The position numbers and the translations under genes were made by a program. From Cryobacterium sp. (lineage in GTDB: Bacteria; Actinomycetota; Actinomycetes; Actinomycetales; Microbacteriaceae): a stretch of DNA of 64,000 bases. Below are positions 8,262-17,325 of this stretch, piece after piece (within the stretch, counting starts at the first letter, position 1; each line of letters begins with the position of its first letter). Where the stretch lies: contig NZ_JAJAYI010000081.1 in NCBI RefSeq assembly GCF_026786305.1, positions 1 to 64,000 of the forward strand, read 5' to 3'. Under the pieces are notes generated by a model that was not told the origin of the DNA, searched no databases, and saw only the letters and a program-made list of their open reading frames with translations.

Positions 8262-8534
8262 CTACCGTTCGCGACGTTGCCGAGCCGTCACGCGCAGCCC
8301 GCTGGAGCGGAGCCGCACGATCATCTCGCGAAAGCTCACCGGCAGGGCTCCAGCGGCGACCAGGTCGGCGTAGCGTGCCTCGGGCACGTCGTAGTGGTCG
8401 AGGTCGAAACCACGCGATGGAATACCGGCAGCGGCCGCGAAAGTGTGCAATTCGTCAAGTTCTGAGTCGCTCACGAGGTGTGCCCACATCGTTCCGTGCG
8501 CCGGCCAGCTAGGCTGGTCGATGAGTATTGCCAT
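8262..8534 (-). CDS. DUF4031 domain-containing protein
   Basis: The protein has 90 residues. It matches the short DUF4031 family: an N-terminal MAILIDQPSWPAHGTMWAHLVSD block and a C-terminal FREMIVRLRSSGLRV segment. The family is common in actinobacteria and its function is unknown. I chose ATG 8534 because the family starts with this sequence and a TACACT box lies 6 nt upstream. A GTG at 8570 in frame would add 12 unsupported residues. It is divergent from rplU. Confidence 0.85.
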   Translation of the reverse strand: MAILIDQPSWPAHGTMWAHLVSDSELDELHTFAAAAGIPSRGFDLDHYDVPEARYADLVAAGALPVSFREMIVRLRSSGLRVTARQRRER

Positions 8535-8540
8535 GATCGA

Positions 8541-8546
8541 AGTGTA
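8541..8546 (-). promoter_or_regulatory. -10 box 6 nt before the DUF4031 start
   Basis: TACACT on the minus strand ends 6 nt before ATG 8534. No ribosome-binding site precedes the start, which fits a leaderless mRNA. Confidence 0.5.
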
Positions 8547-8584
8547 CGAGCCGCTGTTTGGTTCAGACACGCCGCGCCGTTGGT

Positions 8585-8613
8585 TTGACCACGGGTAACG
8601 GATCAGGTAAAGT
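8585..8613 (+). promoter_or_regulatory. sigma-70-type promoter of rplU-rpmA
   Basis: TTGACC, a 17-bp spacer and TAAAGT form the best vegetative promoter match in this part of the window. Transcription should begin near 8620, leaving a leader of about 140 nt before rplU. Confidence 0.6.
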
Positions 8614-8614
8614 C

Positions 8615-8659
8615 AACCCTTGGTGTGCGTTAGGAAAAATCAACGCAAATGCCAAGGTT
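8615..8659 (+). promoter_or_regulatory. nested inverted repeat at the start of the rplU leader
   Basis: An outer pair (AACC-C-TTGG with CCAAGGTT) encloses an inner perfect pair (TGCGTT with AACGCA). The inner arms (8626-8631 and 8642-8647) lie within the predicted transcript. The left outer arm overlaps the predicted start site, so only part of it would be RNA. It could be a ribosomal protein leader element or a DNA operator. Confidence 0.35.
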
Positions 8660-8761
8660 TTCTGAGTGCGCTGGGCCAACCGGTTCGTGCTATCCAGTGA
8701 ATTTCCAGCAGTGAATTTCCAGATTCGGAGCCCAATGGCTCCCCAGAGATTGGTACGTAAA

Positions 8762-9070
8762 GTGGTTTACGCAGTTGTGCGCGCCGGAGGGCGGCAGGAG
8801 AAGGTAGAGGTCGGTACCATCGTGACGATGGACCGAATCAAGGCTGACAAGGACGGCAACGTCGAGCTGGCCGCCGTGCTTCTCGTCGACGGCGACAAGA
8901 TCACCTCTGACGGGGCGTCGCTGGCCAAGATCAAGGTCACCGCCGAAGTGTTGAACAACCTTCGCGGCCCGAAGATCGTCATCCAGAAGTTCAAGAACAA
9001 GACCGGGTACAAGAAGCGTCAGGGGCACCGTCAGGAGCTCACTCGCGTTCAGGTTACCGGCATCGCCTAG
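8762..9070 (+). CDS. rplU: 50S ribosomal protein bL21
   Basis: The protein has 102 residues, the usual length. [17 protein letters not shown] at the N terminus and [13 protein letters not shown] near the C terminus are diagnostic. I chose GTG 8762 because the family begins at this point; ATG 8735, which has a GGAG 4 nt upstream, would add nine residues not found in homologues. It is followed by rpmA with a short gap, the universal rplU-rpmA pair, and then by a terminator and obg. Confidence 0.95.
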   Translation: MVYAVVRAGGRQEKVEVGTIVTMDRIKADKDGNVELAAVLLVDGDKITSDGASLAKIKVTAEVLNNLRGPKIVIQKFKNKTGYKKRQGHRQELTRVQVTGIA

Positions 9071-9088
9071 GCCTGAGGAGACAGACAG

Positions 9089-9346
9089 ATGGCACACAAA
9101 AAAGGTGCGAGTTCCACTCGCAACGGTCGTGACTCGAACGCCCAGCGCCTCGGCGTGAAGCGCTTCGGTGGTCAGGTTGTCGGCGCAGGCGAAATCATCG
9201 TTCGTCAGCGCGGCACGCACTTCCACCCCGGCGTCAACGTCGGCCGTGGCGGCGACGACACCCTCTTCGCCTTGGCGGCCGGCTCCGTGCAGTTCGGCGC
9301 CAAGGGTGGCCGCAAGGTGATCAACATCGTGGTGGCAGCCGAGTAG
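9089..9346 (+). CDS. rpmA: 50S ribosomal protein bL27
   Basis: The protein has 85 residues. The N-terminal [22 protein letters not shown] block is canonical, with no N-terminal cleavage extension of the kind found in Firmicutes. bL27 reaches into the peptidyl transferase centre of the ribosome. AGGAG lies 8 nt before the ATG. A strong terminator follows. Confidence 0.98.
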   Translation: MAHKKGASSTRNGRDSNAQRLGVKRFGGQVVGAGEIIVRQRGTHFHPGVNVGRGGDDTLFALAAGSVQFGAKGGRKVINIVVAAE

Positions 9347-9362
9347 GTTTCCACAGTTATAT

Positions 9363-9392
9363 CGTCAGGGCGGGCTTCGGTCCGCCCTGACG
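9363..9392 (+). terminator. rho-independent terminator after rpmA
   Basis: An 11-bp perfect stem (CGTCAGGGCGG / CCGCCCTGACG) has a CTTCGG-type loop and is followed by GTGTTTGT. Confidence 0.85.
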
Positions 9393-9496
9393 TGTTTGTC
9401 CGTCACAGATTTTTCTGTCAGACCCAGATGCATTGCACGTCGTTTCATGGCACCTTGTTTTGAAGCATTTTTTGCGCCACCTGAAAGGGGCACTCC

Positions 9497-11173
9497 ATGG
9501 CCACATTCGTTGACCACGTGACGCTGCATTTACGAGCGGGCAATGGAGGAAACGGATGCGTTTCGGTCAAGCGCGAAAAGTTCAAACCCCTCGCCGGTCC
9601 CGACGGCGGTAACGGCGGCGGCGGCGGCGACCTCGTGCTCGTGGCCGACTCGAGCACGACTACCCTGCTTGGCTATCACCGTTCGCCGCACCGCAGTTCC
9701 GACAACGGTGGCCCCGGCATGGGCGACCACCGCAATGGCCACAACGGCGACATGCGCGAGCTCATGGTGCCCATCGGCACCGTGGTCAAGGACGTTGAGG
9801 GCAACCAGCTCCTCGACATGAATGAACCCGGCCTGCGCCTGACCGTCGCGCCCGGCGGCCAGGGCGGGCTCGGCAACGCCGCCCTCGCCTCGACCAAACG
9901 CAAGGCCCCCGGCTTCGCCCTGCTCGGCACGCTCGGCTGGGAAGGCGACGTCTACCTCGAGCTCAAGACCGTGGCGGATGTCGCGCTGGTCGGGTATCCA
10001 TCCGCCGGTAAGTCCAGCCTCATTGCCGCCATGAGTGCCGCCCGGCCCAAGATCGCCGACTACCCCTTCACCACGCTGCACCCCAACCTCGGCGTCGTCG
10101 AGTCGGGCGAGTCGCGTTACACCATCGCCGACGTACCCGGCCTGATCGAGGGCGCGAGCGAGGGTAAGGGTCTGGGACTCGAGTTTCTGCGCCACGTCGA
10201 ACGCTGTACCGCTTTGCTACACGTGCTCGACTGCGCCACGCTTGAGCCCGGGCGCGACCCGATCAGCGACCTCGACGTCATCCTCGGCGAACTCGACGCC
10301 TACCCGGTACCCGAGGGCCAGAAGCCCCTGCTGCAGCGTTCCCAGCTGGTCGCGTTGAACAAAATCGACGTGCCGGAAGGCCGCGAGCTTGCCGCTTTCG
10401 TCAAGTCCGACCTCGAAGCCCGCGGCTACCGCGTCTTTGAAATCTCCAGCGTCACCCACGAAGGGCTCAAGCAACTCAACTACGCTCTCGCCGAGGTCGT
10501 TGAACAGGGCCGCGCCGAGGCCGCCGCAGCCGAAGCGAAGAAGCCGCGCATCATCATCCGTCCCAAGGCCGTGGACGAGGGTGGCTTCGTCATCAAGGTC
10601 GAGGGTGGCACCTTCGGCAATATCTACCGCATTCTCGGCACGAAGCCGGAACGCTGGATTCAGCAGACCGACTTCACCAACGACGAGGCCGTCGGCTTCC
10701 TCGCCGACCGGCTGGCCAAACTCGGTATCGAAAACGAGCTGTACAAGTCGGGTGCCATCGCCGGGTCGACCGTCATTATCGGCCCTGGCCACGGCGTCGT
10801 CTTCGACTGGGAGCCCACGCTCACCTCGACCGCCGAGCTCATCACCGCTCCGCGCGGAACCGATTCCCGCCTCGACGAGCCCAAACGCCGTACCAGCAAC
10901 GAACGCCGAGAAGAGTACTTCGGCCGGATGGACGCCAAGTCGTCGGCTCGTGCCGAACTCATTCGCGAACGCGAAGCCGGCATGTGGCAGACCGGTGAAG
11001 AGGAATACAACGAAGACGTGCGCTTTGCCGATGTCGAGTTGACGGCAAATGGGGGAATCGCTGCCGCCGATATCGCGTCGACGGATGCAGCGGAGACCGA
11101 GACCGAGACCGAAGCCAGGACCGAGGTCGACAGCAGTACCGACAGCGACACAGTGGAAGAAGCACGGAAGTGA
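9497..11173 (+). CDS. obg: Obg family GTPase
   Basis: The protein has 558 residues. It has the glycine-rich Obg fold at residues 1-160 ([24 protein letters not shown]), a GTPase domain with G1 GYPSAGKSS (about 166-174), G3 DVPGL and G4 NKID, then the OCT domain ([14 protein letters not shown] onward) and an acidic tail. Obg binds the 50S subunit and couples ribosome assembly to growth and stress. It sits after rplU-rpmA and before proB, the usual arrangement. AAAGGGG precedes the start. The stop overlaps the first proB start (GTGA). Confidence 0.97.
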   Translation: MATFVDHVTLHLRAGNGGNGCVSVKREKFKPLAGPDGGNGGGGGDLVLVADSSTTTLLGYHRSPHRSSDNGGPGMGDHRNGHNGDMRELMVPIGTVVKDVEGNQLLDMNEPGLRLTVAPGGQGGLGNAALASTKRKAPGFALLGTLGWEGDVYLELKTVADVALVGYPSAGKSSLIAAMSAARPKIADYPFTTLHPNLGVVESGESRYTIADVPGLIEGASEGKGLGLEFLRHVERCTALLHVLDCATLEPGRDPISDLDVILGELDAYPVPEGQKPLLQRSQLVALNKIDVPEGRELAAFVKSDLEARGYRVFEISSVTHEGLKQLNYALAEVVEQGRAEAAAAEAKKPRIIIRPKAVDEGGFVIKVEGGTFGNIYRILGTKPERWIQQTDFTNDEAVGFLADRLAKLGIENELYKSGAIAGSTVIIGPGHGVVFDWEPTLTSTAELITAPRGTDSRLDEPKRRTSNERREEYFGRMDAKSSARAELIREREAGMWQTGEEEYNEDVRFADVELTANGGIAAADIASTDAAETETETEARTEVDSSTDSDTVEEARK

Positions 11174-11976
11174 GTGGCTTAGCCAGAGACAACGTAGCCG
11201 GCGCGAAGCGCGTCGTCGTGAAGGTCGGGTCTTCGTCGATCAGCGGCGAGAAATCCGACCAGATCACCCCGCTCGTTGACGCCCTGGCCGAGGCCTACGG
11301 TCGCGGCACCGAGGTCGTGCTGATCTCGTCGGGCGCAGTCGCCACCGGCATGCCGTTTCTGAACCTGGAAGAACGTCCCAGCGACGTCGCCACACAGCAG
11401 GCGGCCGCTGCCGTCGGGCAGAACGTGCTGATCTTTCGCTACCAGGAAAGCCTCGACCGCTACGGCATCGCGGCCGGCACGGTGCTGTTGACCGAGGGCG
11501 ACGCCCTCAAGGAACCGCACCGCAGCAACACCCGGCGCGCGCTCGAACGTCTGCTCGACCTGCGCATTCTGCCAGTCGTCAACGAGAACGACACCGTGGC
11601 CGTCTACGGTTTGCGGTTCGGCAGCAACGACCGCCTCGCGGCGCTCGTCGCGACGCTCATCCACGCCGACCTGCTGATCATGCTCAGCGACGTCGACGCG
11701 CTGTACACGAAGCCACCGCACCTGCCGGGGGCTGAAAAGCTCGACTTCATCGCCGCGGACGACCCGCTCGATGGTTTTGAATTCAGCTCGAGTGGGGCAA
11801 CCGGCGTCGGTACCGGGGGAGCGAGCACCAAGGTCGTTGCCGCCCGCCTCGCCACCAAGGCCGGCACCGCCGTTCTGGTCACGTCGACCGTCCTGGCCGC
11901 CGCCGCCCTGCGCGGCGAGCACGTGGGCACCTGGTTCGAACCGACGGCCAGCGAAGAGCATCGCGCGCTGCTCTGA
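11170..11976 (+). CDS. proB: glutamate 5-kinase paralogue 1 (divergent)
   Basis: The protein has 268 residues and is an amino-acid kinase domain without a PUA domain. Glutamate 5-kinase makes gamma-glutamyl phosphate, the first step of proline synthesis. [18 protein letters not shown] and [10 protein letters not shown] are present. The substrate loop reads FGSNDRL where the usual sequence is GDND, so the first Asp is Ser, and the preceding residues (VYGLR instead of the usual EIR) also differ. The gene overlaps the obg stop. A second, more canonical copy follows, so this copy may have changed substrate or regulation. Confidence 0.88.
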   Translation: MSGLARDNVAGAKRVVVKVGSSSISGEKSDQITPLVDALAEAYGRGTEVVLISSGAVATGMPFLNLEERPSDVATQQAAAAVGQNVLIFRYQESLDRYGIAAGTVLLTEGDALKEPHRSNTRRALERLLDLRILPVVNENDTVAVYGLRFGSNDRLAALVATLIHADLLIMLSDVDALYTKPPHLPGAEKLDFIAADDPLDGFEFSSSGATGVGTGGASTKVVAARLATKAGTAVLVTSTVLAAAALRGEHVGTWFEPTASEEHRALL

Positions 11977-12103
11977 ACGGGTGCGGTGGTGCGCTGCGCT
12001 AAGCTGCCGATGGTCGTGTGTTGCGTCCATAATTCGCGCCGGAGGGCAAGTTGCATGTGGGGTTGCACGTGGTGAGCGTTGTCAGCCCAGGAAACAGCGA
12101 CCG

Positions 12104-12910
12104 ATGAGGGCTCACTCCCAGCAGGTCGTGCGATCGGCCGCACGCATCGTCGTCAAGGTCGGCTCCTCGTCGATCAGCGGCGAAAAATCCGGCAACATCG
12201 CACCCCTCGTTGATGCCCTGGCCGAAGCCCACGCTCGGGGCACCGAGGTGGTTTTGGTGTCGTCGGGCGCCATCGCGATCGGAATGCCGTACCTGCAGTT
12301 GCAGGAACGCCCGACCGACCTGGCGACGCAGCAGGCTGCGGCATCCGTTGGCCAGAATCTGTTGATTTTTCGGTATCAGGACAGCCTCGACCGGTACGAC
12401 ATCGTGGCCGGCCAGGTGCTGCTCACCGCGAGCGACCTCGACAACGCCACCCATCGCGGCAATGCACAGCGCGCCATGGAACGCCTGATGGCGCTGCGTA
12501 TTCTTCCGATCGTGAACGAAAACGACACGGTTGCCACTCATGAAATTCGATTCGGCGATAACGACCGGCTGGCTGCCCTCGTCGCCACCCTGATCAATGC
12601 AGACCTGCTGGTGCTCCTCAGCGATGTCGACGCCCTCTACACCTGTCCGCCGCACCTACCCGGGGCAGAGCGCATCAGCCATGTGCCTTCCGGTGACCCC
12701 CTGGTCGGCATGGAATTCGGTGCAACGGCCGTCAACGGTGTCGGCACCGGCGGAGCCAGCACGAAGGTGACGGCGGCTCGCATTGCCGCCCAGGCTGGAA
12801 CCGCCGTGCTCGTGACCGCGACCGGTCTGGTGGCCGAGGCGCTGCGCGGCGAACCAGTCGGAACCTGGTTCGAACCCTCGATCGCACCGTCAGCGCTGCG
12901 GATATCCTGA
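12104..12910 (+). CDS. proB: glutamate 5-kinase paralogue 2 (canonical)
   Basis: The protein has 268 residues and aligns end to end with the preceding gene; about two thirds of residues look identical by eye. It retains [24 protein letters not shown] and QVLLTASD, so it is the better candidate for the proline pathway enzyme, acting with ProA encoded just downstream. No PUA domain is present. I chose ATG 12104, with AGGAAA about 9 nt upstream; in-frame codons before it do not resemble a kinase. The 127-nt gap to the first copy holds no gene. Confidence 0.92.
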   Translation: MRAHSQQVVRSAARIVVKVGSSSISGEKSGNIAPLVDALAEAHARGTEVVLVSSGAIAIGMPYLQLQERPTDLATQQAAASVGQNLLIFRYQDSLDRYDIVAGQVLLTASDLDNATHRGNAQRAMERLMALRILPIVNENDTVATHEIRFGDNDRLAALVATLINADLLVLLSDVDALYTCPPHLPGAERISHVPSGDPLVGMEFGATAVNGVGTGGASTKVTAARIAAQAGTAVLVTATGLVAEALRGEPVGTWFEPSIAPSALRIS

Positions 12911-12945
12911 CCAATCCCAAATAGTCTCTCGCTACAGCCTCGGCG

Positions 12946-12951
12946 TAAACT
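12946..12951 (+). promoter_or_regulatory. -10 box 6 nt before proA
   Basis: TAAACT ends 6 nt before ATG 12958, so proA may have its own leaderless transcript in addition to any read-through from proB. Confidence 0.5.
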
Positions 12952-12957
12952 AGGGGC

Positions 12958-14226
12958 ATGTTGCAGTCTCTGAACGATGTAGCCCAGCTCACGCCCACCC
13001 TTGAGGCCGCTCGCGCCGCCTCCGTGTCGCTCGCTTCAGCGCCCACGGAAGTGAAGAACAAGGCCCTCACACTGATTGCCCAGTCGCTGCGCGATCACGT
13101 CGGGCACATAGTCACGGCGAACGAGGCCGACCTCGCCGCTGGCGCCACCAACGGTCTCACGGCCGGCCTGCTCGACCGTCTGAAGCTCGACGCGTTCCGT
13201 ATCGCAGCCCTTGCCGACTCCGTCGACCAGATCGCCCTGCTCACCGACCCGGTCGGTCAGGTCGTGCGCGGCAGCAGCCTACCCAACGGCATCAAGATCA
13301 GCCAGGTGCGCGTTCCCTTCGGCGTTATCGGCGTCATCTACGAGGCTCGCCCCAATGTCACCGTTGACCTTGCGGCCCTCGCCCTGAAGAGCGGCAACGC
13401 CGTCGTGCTCCGCGGCGGTTCCGCCGCCGAAAACAGCAATCGGGTGCTCATCGACCTCGTGCAGGCGGCGATCACAGCGGCCGGACTCAATGCCGATTCG
13501 GTGCAAACCATCGACCCGTTTGGTCGGGCCGGCGCGACCGAACTGATGAAGGCCCGCGGTTACGTCGACGTGCTCATACCCCGCGGCAGCGCCAACCTCA
13601 TCCAGACCGTTGTGACCGAGTCCCAGGTGCCGGTCATTGAGACCGGAGCCGGCGTCGTGCACGTCTTCCTCGACGAGACGGCCACCAAAAAGTGGGCGAT
13701 CGATATCGTGCACAACTCCAAGACCCACCGTCCGAGCGTCTGCAATGCCCTTGAAACCCTGCTCGTGCACCGCGGCGCCGCCGAACGGCTCCTTCCCGAC
13801 GTGCTCGCGAAGCTCGCGGCATCCGGCGTCACCATCCACGCGGATGCCCGCACCCGCGCCATCTATCCGACAGCGGTCCCGGCGACCGACGAAGACTGGG
13901 GCACCGAATACATGAGTCTCGACATCTCGGTCGCAATCGTCGACTCGCTCGACGAAGCCATCGCGCACATTCGCCGCTATTCCACCGGGCACACCGAATC
14001 GATCATCACGAATGACCTGCAGAACGCAGAACGTTTTTTGAACGAGGTCGACTCGGCTTCGGTCATGGTCAACACCTCGACCCGGTTCACCGACGGCGGC
14101 GAGTTTGGTTTCGGTGCCGAGGTGGGTATTTCCACCCAGAAGCTGCACGCACGTGGACCGATGGGTTTGCCAGAGCTGACCAGTACAAAGTGGATCGTTC
14201 GCGGCACCGGACAGGTGCGCGCTTAG
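12958..14226 (+). CDS. proA: gamma-glutamyl phosphate reductase
   Basis: The protein has 422 residues, full length. It reduces gamma-glutamyl phosphate with NADPH to glutamate semialdehyde, the second step of proline synthesis. The aldehyde dehydrogenase-like fold is evident from VRVPFGVIGVIYEARPNVTVD, the catalytic-Cys region (HRPSVCNALETLLVH) and TRFTDGGEFGFGAEVGIST. It follows the two kinase genes. A TAAACT box lies immediately upstream. Confidence 0.97.
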   Translation: MLQSLNDVAQLTPTLEAARAASVSLASAPTEVKNKALTLIAQSLRDHVGHIVTANEADLAAGATNGLTAGLLDRLKLDAFRIAALADSVDQIALLTDPVGQVVRGSSLPNGIKISQVRVPFGVIGVIYEARPNVTVDLAALALKSGNAVVLRGGSAAENSNRVLIDLVQAAITAAGLNADSVQTIDPFGRAGATELMKARGYVDVLIPRGSANLIQTVVTESQVPVIETGAGVVHVFLDETATKKWAIDIVHNSKTHRPSVCNALETLLVHRGAAERLLPDVLAKLAASGVTIHADARTRAIYPTAVPATDEDWGTEYMSLDISVAIVDSLDEAIAHIRRYSTGHTESIITNDLQNAERFLNEVDSASVMVNTSTRFTDGGEFGFGAEVGISTQKLHARGPMGLPELTSTKWIVRGTGQVRA

Positions 14227-14344
14227 GTCCCTACCTGGCACTCAGGTCCGGCTAGACTGGAACAACGGCGTGAGTCGCCGGGCCCGCGACCTGTCGCAGC
14301 CCATCAAACCGCGCAGAACGGTGTAGCGCGTGAATGGAGAACCG

Positions 14345-14560
14345 ATGTCTTTTGTGAGTGCCGTACTGACCGAGGTCGAGCACATCGCCCTGCCGTTGCC
14401 GATTATCGCCTACCCGATGGTCGCGGCCGTCCTGTTCCTGGCTCTCGGCGTCGTGCTGTGGAGCTTTCGCGAAGTCTCCAACCGCCACAGCGGCAAGGCT
14501 GATGCCTACGCCGCCGCGCACGGCGCACACGATCCTACGTCCAGCACCGGTGGCCACTAG
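14345..14560 (+). CDS. small single-pass membrane protein
   Basis: The protein has 71 residues with one hydrophobic helix (about residues 20-42) and a His/Ala-rich hydrophilic tail. I do not recognise a characterised family. Its position between proA and nadD suggests co-expression with nadD, whose start is 16 nt downstream. I chose ATG 14345 because GGAGA lies just upstream; GTG 14330 is an alternative. Confidence 0.7.
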   Translation: MSFVSAVLTEVEHIALPLPIIAYPMVAAVLFLALGVVLWSFREVSNRHSGKADAYAAAHGAHDPTSSTGGH

Positions 14561-14575
14561 AAGCCTGATCGTAAC

Positions 14576-15169
14576 GTGACAGTTCGTCGTCCGCGCATCG
14601 GCGTGATGGGCGGAACGTTCGACCCAATCCACCATGGGCACCTCGTTGCTGCCAGCGAGGTTGCGCAGAGTTTTGACCTCGACGAGGTTATCTTTGTGCC
14701 GACCGGACAGCCTTGGCAGAAGAGCGGCGTAACGCGTGGCGAACATCGGTATCTGATGACCGTGATTGCGACCGCGTCCAATCCTCGGTTTACCGTGAGC
14801 CGGGTTGACCTCGACCGGGTCGGCCCGACCTACACGATTGACACACTGCGTGATCTGCACGAAGAACGCCCGGACGCCGAATTGTTCTTCATTACCGGAG
14901 CGGATGCGATCACTCAGATTCTTGGCTGGAAAGACGTGCGCGAACTCTGGCAGCTGGCGCACTTCGTCGCTGTGAGTCGCCCGGGCCATGAGCTGAGCGT
15001 TTCGGGTTTGCCGAACCAGGACGTAAGCTTATTGGAAGTTCCGGCACTGGCTATTTCGTCCACTGACTGCCGGGCACGGGTCAATCGGGGATTCCCTGTC
15101 TGGTATCTGGTCCCCGACGGGGTTGTCCAGTACATCTCAAAGCATCATCTGTATCGGAGTGTGGCATGA
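14576..15169 (+). CDS. nadD: nicotinate-nucleotide adenylyltransferase
   Basis: The protein has 197 residues. It adenylylates nicotinate mononucleotide in NAD synthesis. The nucleotidyltransferase motif [12 protein letters not shown] is near the N terminus, and the C-terminal [10 protein letters not shown] matches the ISSTxIR motif that binds ATP. The start is GTG 14576. The stop overlaps the next gene (ATGA at 15166). nadD followed closely by rsfS is a common bacterial order. Confidence 0.96.
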   Translation: MTVRRPRIGVMGGTFDPIHHGHLVAASEVAQSFDLDEVIFVPTGQPWQKSGVTRGEHRYLMTVIATASNPRFTVSRVDLDRVGPTYTIDTLRDLHEERPDAELFFITGADAITQILGWKDVRELWQLAHFVAVSRPGHELSVSGLPNQDVSLLEVPALAISSTDCRARVNRGFPVWYLVPDGVVQYISKHHLYRSVA

Positions 15170-16275
15170 CGTTGGGAGACCATCAGCCGCTGAGCCGACG
15201 CGAAGCGCGTGAACTCGCCCGCGATCAGGGCGACGAAGTCGCCGCGGTGCTCGACGCCATCCCGATCCTGGACGTTCCGGCGCTGAGCCCGGCAGCGCTC
15301 CGCCCGGCCTCGTTTGCCGCACCGGCACACAATCCGTCATTGAACCGATCGAGCCGATCGCGCCGACACCACACCGTCCAAGAGCAGGGAGCACCGAGCG
15401 AGATTACCGCTCCCGCGCGTCCCACCGCAGCGTCCGCATCCGCTGCACCGGAACCCGTCGATTCGGCTCCGGTTCGAGCCGCGCACACCCTGAGTCGCCG
15501 GGAATTGCGCGCTCTGCACGCTCGTGAGGAACAGGCGCGTGGTGCGGATGAACTGCCGCATGAAGCGAGCTACCCGGTCGATGCTGAGCTGGTCGATGCT
15601 GAGCTGGCCGATGCTGAGCTGGTCGAGGCCGAGTTGATCGAGCTCGAACCAGCCAAACCCACTGCCGACCTCGTCGAACCCGAGCAGATGTACGCCGAAC
15701 CCATCGTGGCTGACCCGGTCGTGGCTGACCTGACCGGGGCAGACGACGTAACGCCACGCGCGTATACCGGCTGGACGCCGCCGATCGGACACTGGTCGAT
15801 CGACGAGGATGCGGCCCGGGCCGAGGTGCCACCGCCCGACCAGTCCCTCGACGAACTGATCAGTCGCGGTATTGGGGCTGGCGGTATCCCCACCACCACG
15901 AACGCGCTCATTTTGCCGTTGATCCCCAACCAGGGTCAGAGCGTAAGTCCGATCTCCAATACGGGCGAAATCATGATCACCGGCTCGTTCGACCTGCCGC
16001 GCAGCCTCGGGTCGACCGGCGCGCATCCGAACCTGTTTGATTCCTCAGAGATGGACCACGTAATGGACCAACTCGACGCCGATCAGCTCGGCGGAGATTC
16101 GGCACCGGTCAGCGCGAGTCGCGCTGTGAGCACGCACGCCTCGACGCGAGGCATGTTGACGCCGCCCAAAAAACAGCGCGCCTCGCTACCGATGGTTCTG
16201 GTCGTCACGACGGCTGCTCTCGCCGTCAGCGTTCTGGCACTCTTCGTGACCGGCTACTTATTGGGTATTTTTTAG
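15166..16275 (+). CDS. tail-anchored hydrophilic protein with acidic repeats, function unknown
   Basis: The protein has 369 residues. It is mostly low complexity (Ala, Pro, Glu), with two SRREAR/SRRELR-like motifs near residue 7 and residue 110, a VDAEL repeat block, and a single C-terminal membrane helix ending four residues before the end. The bulk should therefore be cytoplasmic with a C-terminal anchor. It overlaps nadD and precedes rsfS, but a terminator follows. I cannot assign a function. Confidence 0.75.
   Translation: MTLGDHQPLSRREARELARDQGDEVAAVLDAIPILDVPALSPAALRPASFAAPAHNPSLNRSSRSRRHHTVQEQGAPSEITAPARPTAASASAAPEPVDSAPVRAAHTLSRRELRALHAREEQARGADELPHEASYPVDAELVDAELADAELVEAELIELEPAKPTADLVEPEQMYAEPIVADPVVADLTGADDVTPRAYTGWTPPIGHWSIDEDAARAEVPPPDQSLDELISRGIGAGGIPTTTNALILPLIPNQGQSVSPISNTGEIMITGSFDLPRSLGSTGAHPNLFDSSEMDHVMDQLDADQLGGDSAPVSASRAVSTHASTRGMLTPPKKQRASLPMVLVVTTAALAVSVLALFVTGYLLGIF
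15577..15636 (+). repeat. four 15-bp units encoding VDAEL-type pentapeptides
   Basis: Units 1 and 2 are identical, unit 3 differs by one base, and unit 4 has diverged (GTCGAGGCCGAGTTG). The block gives an acidic [15 protein letters not shown] stretch in a disordered region. Confidence 0.9.
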
Positions 16276-16310
16276 TGGCTGCCGGTGTGCGTCCACCTCA
16301 CTCCTGCCTC

Positions 16311-16340
16311 GCGAGCCTCTGCGGCTCGCTTTCTTTCGTT
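16311..16340 (+). terminator. rho-independent terminator before rsfS
   Basis: GCGAGCC pairs with GGCTCGC across a 5-nt loop and is followed by TTTCTTTCGTT. It separates rsfS from the upstream nadD operon or attenuates read-through. Confidence 0.75.
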
Positions 16341-16398
16341 CCCCCATCATCGCCGCGGGCGCACTAATGCCTCGCAGCACAATCTCAAGGATTCATTC

Positions 16399-16800
16399 AT
16401 GACCACTTCGCCTCACGCCCTCGAGTTGCTCACAGTCGCCGTCGCTGCCGCCGAATCGAAGGGAGGCGAAGATCTGGTTGCCCTCGACGTCTCGAACCCG
16501 CTTCCCCTGGCCGATATTTTCTTTATCGTCACGGGTCGCTCTGAGCGCAACGTTGTCGCTATCGCCGGTGAGATTGAAGACAAGCTGATCGAGGCCGGCC
16601 ACAAGCCGCTGCGTCGTGAGGGACGCGCTGCCGGTCGTTGGGTGCTCGTCGACTTCGGCGACCTGGTCGTGCACGTGTTCCACGAGGAAGAGCGCCAGTA
16701 CTATTCCCTGGAGCGTCTCTGGAAGGACTGCCCGGTGATTCCAACCGGCATTCCCTCAAAAGTGGCGGCGGAAGAGGTGGCGGAAGAGGTCGCGGAGTAG
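16399..16800 (+). CDS. rsfS: ribosomal silencing factor RsfS
   Basis: The protein has 133 residues. RsfS binds uL14 and blocks subunit joining when nutrients are short. The core motifs are present: DVSNPLPLADIFFIVTGRSERNV and GRWVLVDFGDLVVHVFHEEERQYYSLERLW. I chose ATG 16399 because AAGG lies 8 nt upstream and homologues start here; the longer open frame back to 16285 covers the terminator. The C terminus ends in an AAEEVAEEVAE acidic tail. Confidence 0.95.
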   Translation: MTTSPHALELLTVAVAAAESKGGEDLVALDVSNPLPLADIFFIVTGRSERNVVAIAGEIEDKLIEAGHKPLRREGRAAGRWVLVDFGDLVVHVFHEEERQYYSLERLWKDCPVIPTGIPSKVAAEEVAEEVAE

Positions 16801-16873
16801 CTGCGGTTTCGTAGATCACATTCTGTGTAGTAAGCTAACAAAGTTGTTTCGGAGAGATTTGAAACAACAATCT

Positions 16874-16949
16874 GGGTCCGTGGCGCAGCTGGTAGCGCAC
16901 CTGCATGGCATGCAGGGGGTCAGGGGTTCGAATCCCCTCGGATCCACCA
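16874..16949 (+). tRNA. tRNA-Ala (anticodon GGC)
   Basis: The cloverleaf is complete: a 7-bp acceptor stem (GGGTCCG / CGGATCC with one G-U), a D-arm GCGC...GCGC, an anticodon stem CCTGC/GCAGG with loop ATGGCAT (anticodon GGC), a T-arm GGGG-TTCGAAT-CCCC, discriminator A and encoded CCA. A terminator follows immediately. No integrase or att-like repeat lies next to it. Confidence 0.97.
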
Positions 16950-16955
16950 GGTACC

Positions 16956-16987
16956 AAAAAACCCCGACATCGTCGGGGTTTTTTTGC
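16956..16987 (+). terminator. terminator after tRNA-Ala
   Basis: A stem of ACCCCGAC and GTCGGGGT with a 3-nt loop is flanked by an A-run and a run of seven or more T, a canonical terminator. Confidence 0.92.
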
Positions 16988-17325
16988 GCTCCACGTTCTT
17001 CTCGCGTTTTTTTCTGGCCCATATATCTTTTTTCGCTGATGATTTATTTTTTTTACTGATGCGCGAGTGCTGGCGGGATGAGCGTCGCCGCGAGGCCGCC
17101 ATCGCCCATTCACACGGATGCCACCAGGCCGCTGATCGGGTCTCTTCCGTGACGAGTAGGGCCTATCCTCTTGTACTCTGCAGGGGACGAGTGGTGAATA
17201 CAAAAGAAATACCGCGTGGCGGGTATCGGAAAAGGCGTTGGACGGCGATACTTCGTTAGTGGTGAATGCCACAGGCGAATGTATCCATCCCGAATGTATT
17301 CGACACCTCATTGGAGAATCTCAGA
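16988..17325 (+). other. intergenic region upstream of lsr2, AT-rich at its start
   Basis: No gene is supported in this 338-bp gap. Its first 70 bases are strikingly T-rich for this genome, with runs of seven to nine T. Lsr2 binds AT-rich DNA, so this patch could be an autoregulatory site. I see no confident promoter. Confidence 0.4.

Noticed and set aside
16874-16949. tRNA-Ala as an integration site
   Set aside because: No integrase, no repeated 3' end of the tRNA nearby, and core genes on both sides.
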